From OLB6 sp964493635 (GTDB taxonomy: Bacteria > Bacteroidota > Ignavibacteria > Kapaibacteriales > Kapaibacteriaceae): DNA of 64,000 nt. The notes below the pieces were generated by a model that had not been told where the DNA came from, made no database searches, and saw only the letters and a list, made by a program, of their open reading frames with translations. Position numbers and translations under genes: made by a program. The stretch is from assembly GCA_964493635.1 (NCBI GenBank), contig CAZBOW010000001.1, forward strand, positions 62,001 to 126,000, written 5' to 3'. Shown piece after piece: positions 53,354 to 61,722 of the stretch; position 1 is the stretch's first letter; the number at the start of each line of letters is the position of its first letter.

Positions 53354-54320
53354 TGGAATGTCCTGCGCCGGTACGACGGTGGAATCGTCAGGTCAACCGT
53401 ATCCTGCTCGTCGTCCCAGGGCCCGGCCTCCGTGATGGTAATGGTTGCCGACTCCTGTCGATTCTTCGACGTCATCGTGATGCGATGAGGAATGGGTGTG
53501 CCGGCAATCTCACGGTATTCGCCCACGGAGACATCCAGCACTAGGGTTCCATCACTCGCCTTCACCTGATACTGCTTCAGCATGCCTGTTGGACCATCAA
53601 CGAGAGCAAACTCCACGTTGTCGTCACGTAGGTCGTCGGGTTGATTCCCACCGGCGCGATACAGGAGGGTCGAATCGGCCCGACGCGTTGGTTCGGAGAA
53701 GCGGGCAAGGTTGCCGGGAATCCGGCCCCGAAACAAGGCTAGTAACTCTGACGGACGCACCGGCAGGTGCATTTGTGCGCGAATCTCATCGGCGTCCGGA
53801 TTGCCATCCCATACTTCCTGGGCGAGGTAGTTCACGAGCACAAAATGATCCTGGGTCAGCAGAAGTTGGGCCAGCGTCATGCCGAAGGGCCCACCCATGG
53901 TCACGAGCATGCGATTGGACGAGTCGATCAACACGGTGAACGGAGCTCCGCTCAGATTGATGGTCGAAGAGCCCGTGGTGGTCAGGGCCCCTTCGATATG
54001 CAGTGATGGCAGGGNNNNNNNNNNNNNNNNNNNNNNNNNNNNNNNNNNNNNNNNNNNNNNNNNNNNNNNNNNNNNNNNNNNNNNNNNNNNNNNNNNNNNN
54101 NNNNNNNNNNNNNNATGGTCGAAGAGCCCGTGGTGGTCAGGGCCCCTTCGATATGCAGTGATGGCAGGGGCGATTCCGCTGCTGATTTTGCCGCTGATTC
54201 CGCCGCTGATTTCGGACGCGCATGCGCCGACCACGTTCCTCCCACCAACAGTGATAGGAACAATGCGGGCAGGATGAGTCGTCGGATGGTCGTAGCTTGC
54301 GAGGTTGAAGATTCGAGCAT
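53350..54320 (-). CDS. LolA/LolB-like (DUF4292-type) periplasmic protein (split by an assembly gap)
   Basis: After collapsing the duplicated 55 bp this is one 271-residue protein. A signal peptide (LILPALFLSLLVGGTWSAHA) is followed by a repeat-derived SAAE/SAAK linker and an unclosed-barrel domain with the hydrophobic strands typical of LolA, LolB and DUF4292 proteins (LHIEGALTTTGSST, FTVLIDSSNRMLVTMGG). It may carry lipoproteins or lipid between the membranes. There is no lipobox. It is translationally coupled to lptD. In literal reading the N run shifts the frame; this is an artefact. Confidence 0.78.
54015..54114. other. Assembly gap of 100 N flanked by an exact 55-bp duplication
   Basis: Bases 53960-54014 and 54115-54169 are identical. 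Removing one copy and the N run restores the reading frame of the LolA-like gene. Confidence 0.95.
54172..54207. repeat. Three tandem 12-bp units encoding SAA[EK]
   Basis: The units at 54172-54183, 54184-54195 and 54196-54207 differ at one to three bases and encode a Ser-Ala-Ala-Glu/Lys linker just after the signal peptide of the LolA-like protein. It is a likely slippage site, three bases from the repaired gap. Confidence 0.75.
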
Positions 54321-54422
54321 GGATGCAAATATCCGACAATGTTGGAACCAAGTCCATGGGAAGAGCGTTAGCGCTCACGGTCACGCACACTGCACTGTTG
54401 ACTCACCGCCCCACGGAACCTC

Positions 54423-54875
54423 ATGATTTACGTCACCCGGATCGCCGAGTTCTCTGCTGCACATCGGCTGTATAACCCCACGTTCACCGATCAACAGAAC
54501 GACGAAACGTTCGATAAGTGTAACAATCTGTACGGGCACGGCCACAATTACGTCCTGGAAGTAACGGTGAAGGGGCTTCCGGATCCGTTGACGGGCTATG
54601 TGATCGATCTAAAATTGCTCAAACGCGTGCTCGACGAGCGGATTGTGGATCTGGTCGATCACAAACACCTCAATTTTGATGTCGATTTCTTGCACGGCGT
54701 GATCCCGACCGTTGAAAATCTTTGCGTGGCCTTCTGGAACCGCTTGGCAGGTCACCTGCCGTCGGGAGAGCTGCATTCCATCAAGCTCTGGGAGTCGGAT
54801 CATAACGTTGCTGAGTACTTCGGTGCGCCCGTGACGATCCCCACCTTTGCACAGTCTACGGAGCGTCAATCATGA
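54423..54875 (+). CDS. 6-pyruvoyl-tetrahydropterin synthase-type enzyme
   Basis: A 150-residue T-fold enzyme acting on 7,8-dihydroneopterin triphosphate. Zinc His are His14, His39 and His41, and the catalytic Cys is Cys33 in KCNNLYGHGHNY. The spacing Cys-x5-His-x-His matches the eukaryotic PTPS (Cys42, His48, His50 in rat) rather than bacterial QueD (Cys-x3-His). It therefore probably makes 6-pyruvoyl-tetrahydropterin for a biopterin-like cofactor, though a queuosine role is not excluded. The stop overlaps the folE ATG (ATGA), and FolE supplies its substrate. Confidence 0.85.
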   Translation: MIYVTRIAEFSAAHRLYNPTFTDQQNDETFDKCNNLYGHGHNYVLEVTVKGLPDPLTGYVIDLKLLKRVLDERIVDLVDHKHLNFDVDFLHGVIPTVENLCVAFWNRLAGHLPSGELHSIKLWESDHNVAEYFGAPVTIPTFAQSTERQS

Positions 54876-55615
54876 AGCTGCCCGAACAACCGCGCACATC
54901 TCCGATCATCACATCGTACCTCGATCTCGACGATGACGAACTCGAGCGCCAGCTTCGCACCGAGGGAATGGCGTTTCCGACGGTTGGGGCCAGTGGCACG
55001 GAGCTCTTTGATGCTAACGGCAACCGTCCATTATCTGGCGACGAACTCGCCGACATGCAGCAACAGGCCGAAGAGAAATTTGCTGAGCTATTCGAGATCC
55101 TGCGCATCAATCGCAACGATCCTAACAGTACCGATACGCCACATCGTTTGGCGAAGATGTGGGTGCAGGAATTGCTCATCGGTCGGTATCAGGCTCCTCC
55201 TCGGGTAACCGTCTTTCCAAATCGGAAAAAGGTCGACGAGCTGGTGATCTCCAAGGGGATCAAGATTATGAGCGTGTGCTCGCATCACTGGCAGCCGATT
55301 ACCGGCACCTGTGCCATTGGATATGTGCCTCGCTCCAAGGTCATTGGCCTGAGCAAATTCACACGGGTGGTGGAGTGGTTCTCGCGACGCGGTCAGATTC
55401 AGGAAGAACTTGGCGAACAGATTGCCGATTTTCTGGTGCGCCTGCTCGATCCGATTGCTCTGGGCGTGGTGATCTCCTCGAAACACTACTGCATGATTGC
55501 CCGTGGCGTCGAGGCGCACGACTCCAGCGAGATGGTCACCTCGGTAATGCGCGGTGATCTTGCTACGAACCCCACGTTGCGCGCTGAATTCCTGCAGCTG
55601 TTGTCTCACGAATAG
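54872..55615 (+). CDS. folE: GTP cyclohydrolase I
   Basis: A 247-residue type IA cyclohydrolase converting GTP to dihydroneopterin triphosphate, the entry to folate and pterin synthesis. Zinc ligands are the Cys and His of SVCSHHWQPITG and the Cys of KHYCMIARGV; the GYVPRSKVIGLSKF segment is the family signature. The N-terminal 60 residues before the core are longer than usual. It overlaps the PTPS-type gene upstream, and rnhB follows 16 bases downstream. Confidence 0.95.
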   Translation: MKLPEQPRTSPIITSYLDLDDDELERQLRTEGMAFPTVGASGTELFDANGNRPLSGDELADMQQQAEEKFAELFEILRINRNDPNSTDTPHRLAKMWVQELLIGRYQAPPRVTVFPNRKKVDELVISKGIKIMSVCSHHWQPITGTCAIGYVPRSKVIGLSKFTRVVEWFSRRGQIQEELGEQIADFLVRLLDPIALGVVISSKHYCMIARGVEAHDSSEMVTSVMRGDLATNPTLRAEFLQLLSHE

Positions 55616-55631
55616 TTCGCATCCGTCCGCT

Positions 55632-56204
55632 GTGGTTATTGGCGTTGATGAAGCGGGGCGCGGTGCGCTGGCTGGACCGGTGGTGGCAGCCGCTGTGGTG
55701 TTAGATCCGGCGTCTGTTCCGAAGGGTTTAGCCGACAGCAAGACGCTGTCGGCGCGTGCGCGTCAACAGGTTGCCGAGTCCATCCGCTCGATGGCTGTGG
55801 CGTGGGCCGTTGCCGCCGTTGATCAACAGCGCATCGACGAGGTCAACATTCTTCAAGCAACCTTCGATGCCATGCACCAAGCCATTGATGCTGTGGTATC
55901 CACGCTGAGCTCGCACGATTCAACAGAGCATCTGTTGCTCATTGATGGAAACCGCTTCCGACCACATGCCATCGAACATCGATGCATTGTCCGCGGCGAT
56001 GCGTTGGAGCCATCCATCTCGGCGGCTTCCATTCTTGCCAAAACGGCACGGGATGGGTGGATGGTGCAGGTGGCTCATCGCGACTATCCCGCCTACGGCT
56101 TCGACCGCCACAAAGGCTATGGCACGGCCGTCCACCGCGAAGCTCTGCGGGTACACGGCGCCTGTGCCCTCCATCGCATCACCTTCCTGCGAACGTTCGT
56201 ATGA
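55632..56204 (+). CDS. rnhB: Ribonuclease HII
   Basis: A 190-residue endonuclease that removes ribonucleotides from DNA and RNA primers. The DEDD set is seen: Asp and Glu in GVDEAGRGALAGP, Asp in LLIDGNR and Asp in KTARDGWM. The GTG at 55632 is the most likely start since it begins right at the conserved strand; the frame runs back into folE without a good alternative. The stop overlaps the symporter ATG as ATGA. Confidence 0.93.
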   Translation: MVIGVDEAGRGALAGPVVAAAVVLDPASVPKGLADSKTLSARARQQVAESIRSMAVAWAVAAVDQQRIDEVNILQATFDAMHQAIDAVVSTLSSHDSTEHLLLIDGNRFRPHAIEHRCIVRGDALEPSISAASILAKTARDGWMVQVAHRDYPAYGFDRHKGYGTAVHREALRVHGACALHRITFLRTFV

Positions 56205-57565
56205 CGCTCCAACTGTTGGATGTCGCCATCATTATTCTGCTCTTGGCAGGGTGGCTGTGGCTGGGTCATCGGGGCCGTACACCGCGCCAATCGAGCGCCG
56301 TGGACTACATCCTTGCAGGACGGACGCTAACAGCTCCGTTGTTTGCCGCCTCACTCATCGCAACGTGGTATGGGGCTGTCCTTGGTGCAGGGGAGTTCAT
56401 CGCGCGGTACGGCGTGGTGATGATCCTCTGCTTTGGCGTACCCTACTACGTGGCAGCGGCTGCCTATGCTACCATGCTGGCACGGAAGATCCGATCGAGC
56501 GAAACGGTGTCGATTGCCGATCAGTTTCGCCGAGTCTACGGCGACCAGGTCGGATACCTTGCGGCGGTCCTCATTCTTGTGCTGGCTATTCCAGCCCCCT
56601 ACATGTTAACCCTTGGCGTCATTCTGGCCTCGTTCACGTCGCTGTCGGTTCCGTGGGCCATCATCATAGGTTCGGTGCTGGCCCTGACGATTGTCGCACG
56701 CGGTGGTCTGCGGAGTGACGTATACGCCAATGTTGGACAAGTGGTGATCATGTATGCCGGGTTTGCAGCCTTGGTGATTGCCAGCGTTGGGTACATCGGC
56801 AGCCCTGCGACGATGTGGGTGCACTTGCCGCAATCACACCGCTCGATTCCCGGAGGCTTAGAGTGGTCGGCTATTGTCGTGTGGTTTCTCATTGCTCTGC
56901 AGACCATGATTGATCCGAACTTTCACATGCGAGCAGCAGCCGCGCGCTCGGCGCAGACCGCACGCAAGGGACTGTGGTGGAGCATCGCCGGATGGATCAT
57001 TTTTGACAGTCTGCAGCTGCTGGCCGGATTGTACGCCGTGGTTGGCGTTCCCGGTGGACAAGCTGCTACGCTCTACCTCGACATGGCCGTCTTGGTATTG
57101 CCACCAGGATGGTTGGGGCTGTTTGTTTCGTCACTGCTGGCTGCGGTGATTTCCACCTTGGACGGCTACGCCTTGGTCAGTGCTACCACGATCGGTCATG
57201 ATCTGATCGATCCCCTGCGTGGGGTCGCGCCACGGCGATCATCGGTGATCTCAGGACTCGTCGTCACGGGTATCCTTGGCACGGTGGTAGCCATCCTTGT
57301 TCCCAGTATCGTGGATCTGATCATTCATGCTGCATCGATCGCCGTTCCGGCGTTGCTACTTCCATTGCTGGTATCGTATCGATCTGGAGAACGCCGATCG
57401 TACCAGCGGGGTCGCATCATGGCATGGATGGTGATACCGTCGGTCCTGAGCATCAGTGCCATTGGTACAGAAGTGATGTTGGTCGACGTTGGAGTTCCAC
57501 CCATGCTCATTGGTGTGGCGGCCTCCGTACTTTTGACGCCCTATGCACTCCGAACCACATCCTGA
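56201..57565 (+). CDS. Sodium:solute symporter family transporter
   Basis: A 454-residue inner-membrane protein with about 12-13 hydrophobic segments and a short hydrophilic N-terminus. The SSS/LeuT-fold features include SAVDYILAGRTL and TWYGAVLGAGEFIARYG in the first helices and LLAAVISTLDGYALVSAT in the sodium-site region. The substrate (sugar, amino acid, pantothenate or others) cannot be inferred. The start ATG overlaps the rnhB stop. Its own end overlaps the next gene by 23 bases within a 12-bp duplication. Confidence 0.9.
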   Translation: MTLQLLDVAIIILLLAGWLWLGHRGRTPRQSSAVDYILAGRTLTAPLFAASLIATWYGAVLGAGEFIARYGVVMILCFGVPYYVAAAAYATMLARKIRSSETVSIADQFRRVYGDQVGYLAAVLILVLAIPAPYMLTLGVILASFTSLSVPWAIIIGSVLALTIVARGGLRSDVYANVGQVVIMYAGFAALVIASVGYIGSPATMWVHLPQSHRSIPGGLEWSAIVVWFLIALQTMIDPNFHMRAAAARSAQTARKGLWWSIAGWIIFDSLQLLAGLYAVVGVPGGQAATLYLDMAVLVLPPGWLGLFVSSLLAAVISTLDGYALVSATTIGHDLIDPLRGVAPRRSSVISGLVVTGILGTVVAILVPSIVDLIIHAASIAVPALLLPLLVSYRSGERRSYQRGRIMAWMVIPSVLSISAIGTEVMLVDVGVPPMLIGVAASVLLTPYALRTTS

Positions 57566-58148
57566 ACCACATCCTGAACCGCCCGTCCTAACTCCCACCC
57601 GTGACGATCTCTTTACGGCATCGAATGTCATCAGCCTCCTAAGGTTGATCCTTACGGCACCGGTTGCCTATCTGATCTATATCGAGGAGCCATGGTGGGC
57701 GTTCGCGCTGTGTTGGTTTGCAGCGTTCACGGACTGGCTCGACGGCTACGTTGCCCGGGCAACCAACACCGTGAGCGAATGGGGAAAGGTGATCGATCCT
57801 GTTGCCGACAAGGTTCTGGTTGGAACGATCGTCGTGATGCTGCTGGTTAGGGGGCTGTTGCCCGTGTGGTTTGTCGGGCTCGTTGTCGGCCGAGACGTAC
57901 TCATCCTCATTGGTGGAGTGGTGGCACAGCGGTATAGTACGGTGGTGCTTCCGTCGATGTGGAGTGGGAAGTTGGCAGTAAGCGCCATCGCGTGGACGGG
58001 CGTGACCGCATTGGTGGAATGGACGATGGCCCGCGACGTGGGCATGGCGGTTAGCTGCGTGCTGATTGCCGTATCTTTATGGCAATACGCAAGGCGACTC
58101 CATGGGCTTATTCGACAAACTCAAGAAAACCCTTACCAACGTCAGTGA
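57543..58148 (+). CDS. CDP-alcohol phosphatidyltransferase (PgsA-like)
   Basis: A 201-residue inner-membrane enzyme. After an His/Pro/Glu-rich N-terminus come about five membrane helices. The catalytic signature Asp-x2-Asp-Gly-x2-Ala-Arg-x8-Gly-x3-Asp-x3-Asp is complete in DWLDGYVARATNTVSEWGKV plus IDPVADK. The best match by size and context is phosphatidylglycerophosphate synthase, the committed step to phosphatidylglycerol, but other CDP-alcohol transferases share the motif. It overlaps the symporter gene at the start and ftsY by 47 bases at the end. Confidence 0.9.
   Translation: MHSEPHPEPHPEPPVLTPTRDDLFTASNVISLLRLILTAPVAYLIYIEEPWWAFALCWFAAFTDWLDGYVARATNTVSEWGKVIDPVADKVLVGTIVVMLLVRGLLPVWFVGLVVGRDVLILIGGVVAQRYSTVVLPSMWSGKLAVSAIAWTGVTALVEWTMARDVGMAVSCVLIAVSLWQYARRLHGLIRQTQENPYQRQ
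57552..57575 (+). repeat. 12-bp tandem duplication at the overlap of two genes
   Basis: GAACCACATCCT is repeated at 57552-57563 and 57564-57575, followed by a further GAACC. It contains the symporter stop and gives the EPHP-EPHP-EPP stretch of the next protein, so a slippage event changed both genes at once. Confidence 0.8.
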
Positions 58149-59106
58149 CAAGCTCTCCTTCGATCGGTTAACCGAAGGACTAGCCAAGACGCGAGACTCG
58201 ATCGTGGGGAAGCTGCGCTCGGTTCTTTTTGCCGGGCGGAAGATCGACCAGCAGCTCCTAGACGAGATTGAGGAAATCCTGATCACGAGCGATGTGGGTG
58301 TTACAGCCACTACGCACATCATCGCTCGCATCTCCGAGCGCGTTCGTCGCGATGCGATCGAGAACGCCGAAGAAATTCTTGCAATGCTCAAGGACGAGAT
58401 TGCTGCCATGATGGAGCAATCACCGTCGGCCGAGGCTGACCGCTCGTTCAGCATCCCTGCCGGACAGGGCCCGCATGTGATCATGGTTGTGGGCGTCAAT
58501 GGTGTTGGCAAAACCACAACCATCGGCAAGTTGGCGCATAATTACCGTCAGGCGGGGCACTCCGTCCTCATCGGAGCGGCTGATACCTTCCGCGCGGCTG
58601 CCAACGAGCAGTTGGAAGTCTGGGCACAGCGAGCAGGCGTGGAGATTGTGCAGCAAAGCCAGGGAGCCGACCCTGCAGCCGTTGCATACGACACGCTCAA
58701 GGCTGCCGTGGCACGCGGGACAGAGGTTGTGATTATCGACACCGCCGGTCGACTTCACAACAAGCTGGGCCTGATGCAAGAGCTGGAGAAAATCTCGCGT
58801 GTGATGAAGAAGGTGCAACCCTCCGCGCCCCACGATGTGTTCCTTGTGCTGGATGCTACCACGGGCCAGAATGCGTTGCAGCAGGCCCGTGAGTTTACGA
58901 AGGTTGCGCCAATCACGGGAATTGTGCTCACAAAGCTGGATGGTACCGCCAAAGGCGGAGCAGTCTTGGCCATTGCCCATGCAATGAGCATTCCGGTACG
59001 ATACATCGGCGTGGGTGAGCAGATTGGCGACCTCCAGCCGTTCGACCCGGCATCGTATGTAGAGGCCATGTTCGAGGATCACCGCACGGAAGTGATCGAT
59101 GCGTAA
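58102..59106 (+). CDS. ftsY: Signal recognition particle receptor FtsY
   Basis: A 334-residue SRP GTPase docking ribosome-nascent-chain complexes at the membrane. It has the NG domain without the long acidic A domain: the helical N part covers residues 1-120, then the P-loop GVNGVGKTTTIGKL, the DTFRAAA box, IIDTAGR (G3) and TKLDGTAKGG (G4). The start ATG at 58102 lies 47 bases inside the previous gene, as the homology begins there (MGLFDKLKKTL). A near-consensus TATCTTTA lies 22 bases before it. Confidence 0.96.
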   Translation: MGLFDKLKKTLTNVSDKLSFDRLTEGLAKTRDSIVGKLRSVLFAGRKIDQQLLDEIEEILITSDVGVTATTHIIARISERVRRDAIENAEEILAMLKDEIAAMMEQSPSAEADRSFSIPAGQGPHVIMVVGVNGVGKTTTIGKLAHNYRQAGHSVLIGAADTFRAAANEQLEVWAQRAGVEIVQQSQGADPAAVAYDTLKAAVARGTEVVIIDTAGRLHNKLGLMQELEKISRVMKKVQPSAPHDVFLVLDATTGQNALQQAREFTKVAPITGIVLTKLDGTAKGGAVLAIAHAMSIPVRYIGVGEQIGDLQPFDPASYVEAMFEDHRTEVIDA

Positions 59107-59572
59107 GGTGCGTCGCTGGCTGTTTTCCGCAGTTCTCGCCGTAGCGGCTGCCTATCTCGGATACGAGTTGTGGAAGGCCGCCCCGTTTGTTCGGACCGTT
59201 GTAACGGCACTGCAGCAGCCGGATGCCCGCACGTCGATGTTCTTCTCCGATGCAGTCTGGCCGGCCACGACGGCTGACTCCAGAGTTTCCTCCGATATTT
59301 CCTCCGTTGTTCCCTCTGTTGATCCCTCTGTTGATCCCTCTGTTGTTCCTTCCGCATCCGATCTTGAAATAGCTCGGATACTGGTAGCCAAACTATCCGC
59401 ACCCGAGAGAGCGTCGCGGCCAACCATCATCGGCTTGATGAACGACCATGGCGTGAACCCTTCGTGGTATCGGTGGATCCGTTCGTATGTCGCTCGTCAG
59501 CCGGAATGGATCGACCGAATGGTTGGAGTCGATGACGCTTGGCTACTGTCGTGGCCGAGCACCCAATCCTAA
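59099..59572 (+). CDS. Small membrane-anchored protein with a repeat-derived linker
   Basis: A 157-residue protein of unknown family. The N-terminus is a membrane anchor (WLFSAVLAVAAAYLGYEL). The middle holds a PSVD/PSVV linker from a 12-bp tandem repeat (59312-59347), and the C-terminal 75 residues form a compact helical domain (ASDLEIARILVAKLSAPERA, with WYRWIRSYVARQPEWIDRM). The ATG overlaps the last codons of ftsY. It may be an envelope protein translated with FtsY; no known partner. Confidence 0.65.
   Translation: MRKVRRWLFSAVLAVAAAYLGYELWKAAPFVRTVVTALQQPDARTSMFFSDAVWPATTADSRVSSDISSVVPSVDPSVDPSVVPSASDLEIARILVAKLSAPERASRPTIIGLMNDHGVNPSWYRWIRSYVARQPEWIDRMVGVDDAWLLSWPSTQS
59312..59347 (+). 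repeat. Three 12-bp tandem units inside a membrane-protein gene
   Basis: CCCTCTGTTGAT at 59312-59323 and 59324-59335 and CCCTCTGTTGTT at 59336-59347 encode PSVD-PSVD-PSVV. Copy-number change would keep the frame and alter only the linker length. Confidence 0.85.
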
Positions 59573-59577
59573 CAGCC

Positions 59578-59871
59578 ATGCTGATTGCGATCGTCGCTGC
59601 CGTTGTCTATACCGCCACCATGGCCCTGGGAATATCGGCAGCTGTAAGTGGGAGAACCTTTGGCCGGTGGCATCACCGATGTTTCTTTCTGTCCTGTGCG
59701 ACGGCCCTAGCTGCAGGTGCCGTCGAGCCGTCCTGGTGCATCGTTCCCGTGCTCGGTATTCTTGCTGCCATGCCACTGACGAAGGCTGGAACCCGTGCGC
59801 ACACGGTGGTTGGTGCGCTGGGCTGGGTTGCATGGGTGATCGTGCTCTGGACGATGTCACATTTTCCGTGA
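59578..59871 (+). CDS. Small integral membrane protein, unknown
   Basis: A 97-residue protein with three hydrophobic segments (LIAIVAAVVYTATMALG, then CIVPVLGILAAM and LGWVAWVIVLW). No family recognised. The ATG at 59578 is chosen; a GTG at 59551 in frame would overlap the previous gene and add nine residues. It lies 5 bases after the preceding stop. Confidence 0.55.
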   Translation: MLIAIVAAVVYTATMALGISAAVSGRTFGRWHHRCFFLSCATALAAGAVEPSWCIVPVLGILAAMPLTKAGTRAHTVVGALGWVAWVIVLWTMSHFP

Positions 59872-59892
59872 TCCACAGCACGGATCTCGCGG

Positions 59893-60558
59893 ATGGAAGC
59901 CCCTCTGCGATATGTTCTCCTCTGGGTTACGGCAGCCGTTAGCCTTGCACCGATGCAGGCGTTCGGTCAGTCTGATGGCGTGGTTCCTTCGGCGATCGCT
60001 GTTCAGCTGTACCTGGAGCAATCCGGTCAACCGGTCTCAGGGAGTCACCGCGTAGAGGTCTCTTGGTATACGTCGGTCGACGGCGGTGATCCCTCGCATA
60101 CGGAAACCTTCTCGACCGACGTAACCAGGGGAGTTGCCACCGTGTACCTCGGGAGTGTGCAACCGTTGCCAGCAACGTTGCTCATCGGTGGGCCCTACTG
60201 GCTGGGTATTCGGATGGACGGGGGCGAGGAGCTCATTCCCCGTACCCCAGTCCTGAGCGTGCCGTATTCCATGCTGGCAGCGCATGCCCTCGTGGCCGAC
60301 TCCGTCCGCTCTGGCGGAGCATCAGCACCCGTTACCGTTGAGTGTGGCGTGATTGAGCCACATCAGGGGCAAACTCGTTTTGTGGTTACGCCACAGCGGC
60401 CAATTCCTGTTCAGCACTGGATTGATGCGCGGGTTGACGCCTCATCGTTCATTTCCGTGCGAATTGGCACACTGGATCCGGCCACCAATACTATCGAACT
60501 GTTCACGGCTGCACCGCTTGCGCGTCACGAAACGCTGGCGTGGTGTATACGGTGGTAG
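59893..60558 (+). CDS. Secreted protein with a C-terminal module shared with the next gene
   Basis: A 221-residue exported protein. The signal peptide (YVLLWVTAAVSLAPMQAFGQ) precedes a beta-rich domain with the phage-tail-like phrase VLSVPYSMLAAHALVADSV near residues 118-138. The last 37 residues (from SFISVRIGTLDPATNTIEL to the C-terminal Trp) align without gaps to the last residues of the protein at 60644-61710. It has no lipobox. A surface or appendage role is plausible; the family is unknown. The ATG follows the membrane-protein stop by 21 bases. Confidence 0.65.
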   Translation: MEAPLRYVLLWVTAAVSLAPMQAFGQSDGVVPSAIAVQLYLEQSGQPVSGSHRVEVSWYTSVDGGDPSHTETFSTDVTRGVATVYLGSVQPLPATLLIGGPYWLGIRMDGGEELIPRTPVLSVPYSMLAAHALVADSVRSGGASAPVTVECGVIEPHQGQTRFVVTPQRPIPVQHWIDARVDASSFISVRIGTLDPATNTIELFTAAPLARHETLAWCIRW

Positions 60559-60580
60559 GTCGATGGTTGTTGATTCATCT

Positions 60581-60620
60581 CAGTACCTCTCAGTACCTCT
60601 CAGTACCTCTCACTACCTCT
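60581..60620 (+). repeat. Four tandem copies of a decamer in an intergenic region
   Basis: CAGTACCTCT at 60581-60590, 60591-60600 and 60601-60610 and CACTACCTCT at 60611-60620, between two secreted-protein genes. Ten bases is one helical turn, so the copies would face the same side of the DNA. Confidence 0.9.
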
Positions 60621-60643
60621 CAAAACTTTGGAGTATTGTCCCT

Positions 60644-61710
60644 ATGCCTCGCATCGACCACGGTATCGCCCACGTCGGCACGCTTGCTCTTGCCATTCTC
60701 TTCGGGGTCCAGNNNNNNNNNNNNNNNNNNNNNNNNNNNNNNNNNNNNNNNNNNNNNNNNNNNNNNNNNNNNNNNNNNNNNNNNNNNNNNNNNNNNNNNN
60801 NNNNNNNNNNNNCCACGGTATCGCCCACGTCGGCACGCTTGCTCTTGCCATTCTCTTCGGGGTCCAGACCGGTCATGGCCAAAGCCAAACGACAGGAACA
60901 CTGCACCTCCGCAATGGTCAAGCCCAACAGATCTCCTTGACGCTGCCTGCAGCCGGAGTTGTGCCCTATACCCTGCAACTGCCCTCCGAACCTGGCGTTG
61001 GAGGACAAACCCTTACCGTTTCGGCCCTGGCGGGTTCTGTTGCAGAGCTCGCGTGGACCGATTCTCCCTATTGGGGTCTCCAAGGCTCCGCAATCACCGC
61101 CGGTGGTACCGGAGCTGATGAGCAGTTCCTTGGGACGGCTAACGCTCAGGATCTGGTGTTGGCAGCCAATAGCCGCGAGGTGATGCGCATTGTTGGGATA
61201 GCAGGTGCATCACAGGGCTACGTCGGCTTCGGCACCAGCACGCCTCAAGCCCCCTACGATTTCACCAATACCGTGTTGCTTTCCTCACGCGGCGCAGCAT
61301 CGGAACTGCGATTTGCCGAGCCCGCTGCCGCCGGCAGTGAGTTTACCGCAATACGAGCCGGAGAGCAGTCCGCGTCGATAACCTACACGCTTCCGCCGTC
61401 GCTACCTGTGCAAAGTGGGTACGTGCTGACCACCACTTCGGAAGGCGAGTTGTCGTGGGTGCGCCCCTTTACGGAAAGCCCAATGGGCGTGTATGTTCCC
61501 ACGCCAAATGCCTGGCAGCACAGCATTACCGTGGGGTCTGGGGTACTCACGGCTGCTTCGGTGCCGGTTGTGACGCTCATCTCGACACCGGGGTCCACCA
61601 TTGGAATCACCGTCACAGGCATCGATGCGGCCACTGGTACGCTCGACGTGGAGACCTCTGTTCCGCTCACAGCATCTGATCGCATCGCGTGGGCCATCTT
61701 CAACCCCTAA
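60644..61710 (+). CDS. Secreted tail-fibre-like protein (split by an assembly gap)
   Basis: Collapsing the 55-bp duplicate gives one 303-residue protein. A signal peptide (VGTLALAILFGVQTGHGQSQ) precedes a beta-rich region. WGLQGSAITAGG, then ADEQFLGTANAQDLVLAAN and GYVGFGTSTPQA form the widespread phage-tail-fibre-like motif seen in large bacterial surface proteins. The C-terminal 35 residues (from STIGITVTGIDAATGTLDV) align to the previous secreted protein. It is 12 bases ahead of the next gene. Its role could be adhesion; no enzyme motif is seen. Confidence 0.7.
60713..60812. other. Assembly gap of 100 N flanked by an exact 55-bp duplication
   Basis: Bases 60658-60712 and 60813-60867 are identical. 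The overlap falls in the signal peptide region; collapsing it restores the frame. Confidence 0.95.
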
Positions 61711-61722
61711 CGAGGGCAGCCG

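Noticed and set aside
60581..60620. Decamer repeats considered as a CRISPR-like array
   Set aside because: The copies are contiguous without spacers and only 10 bases long.
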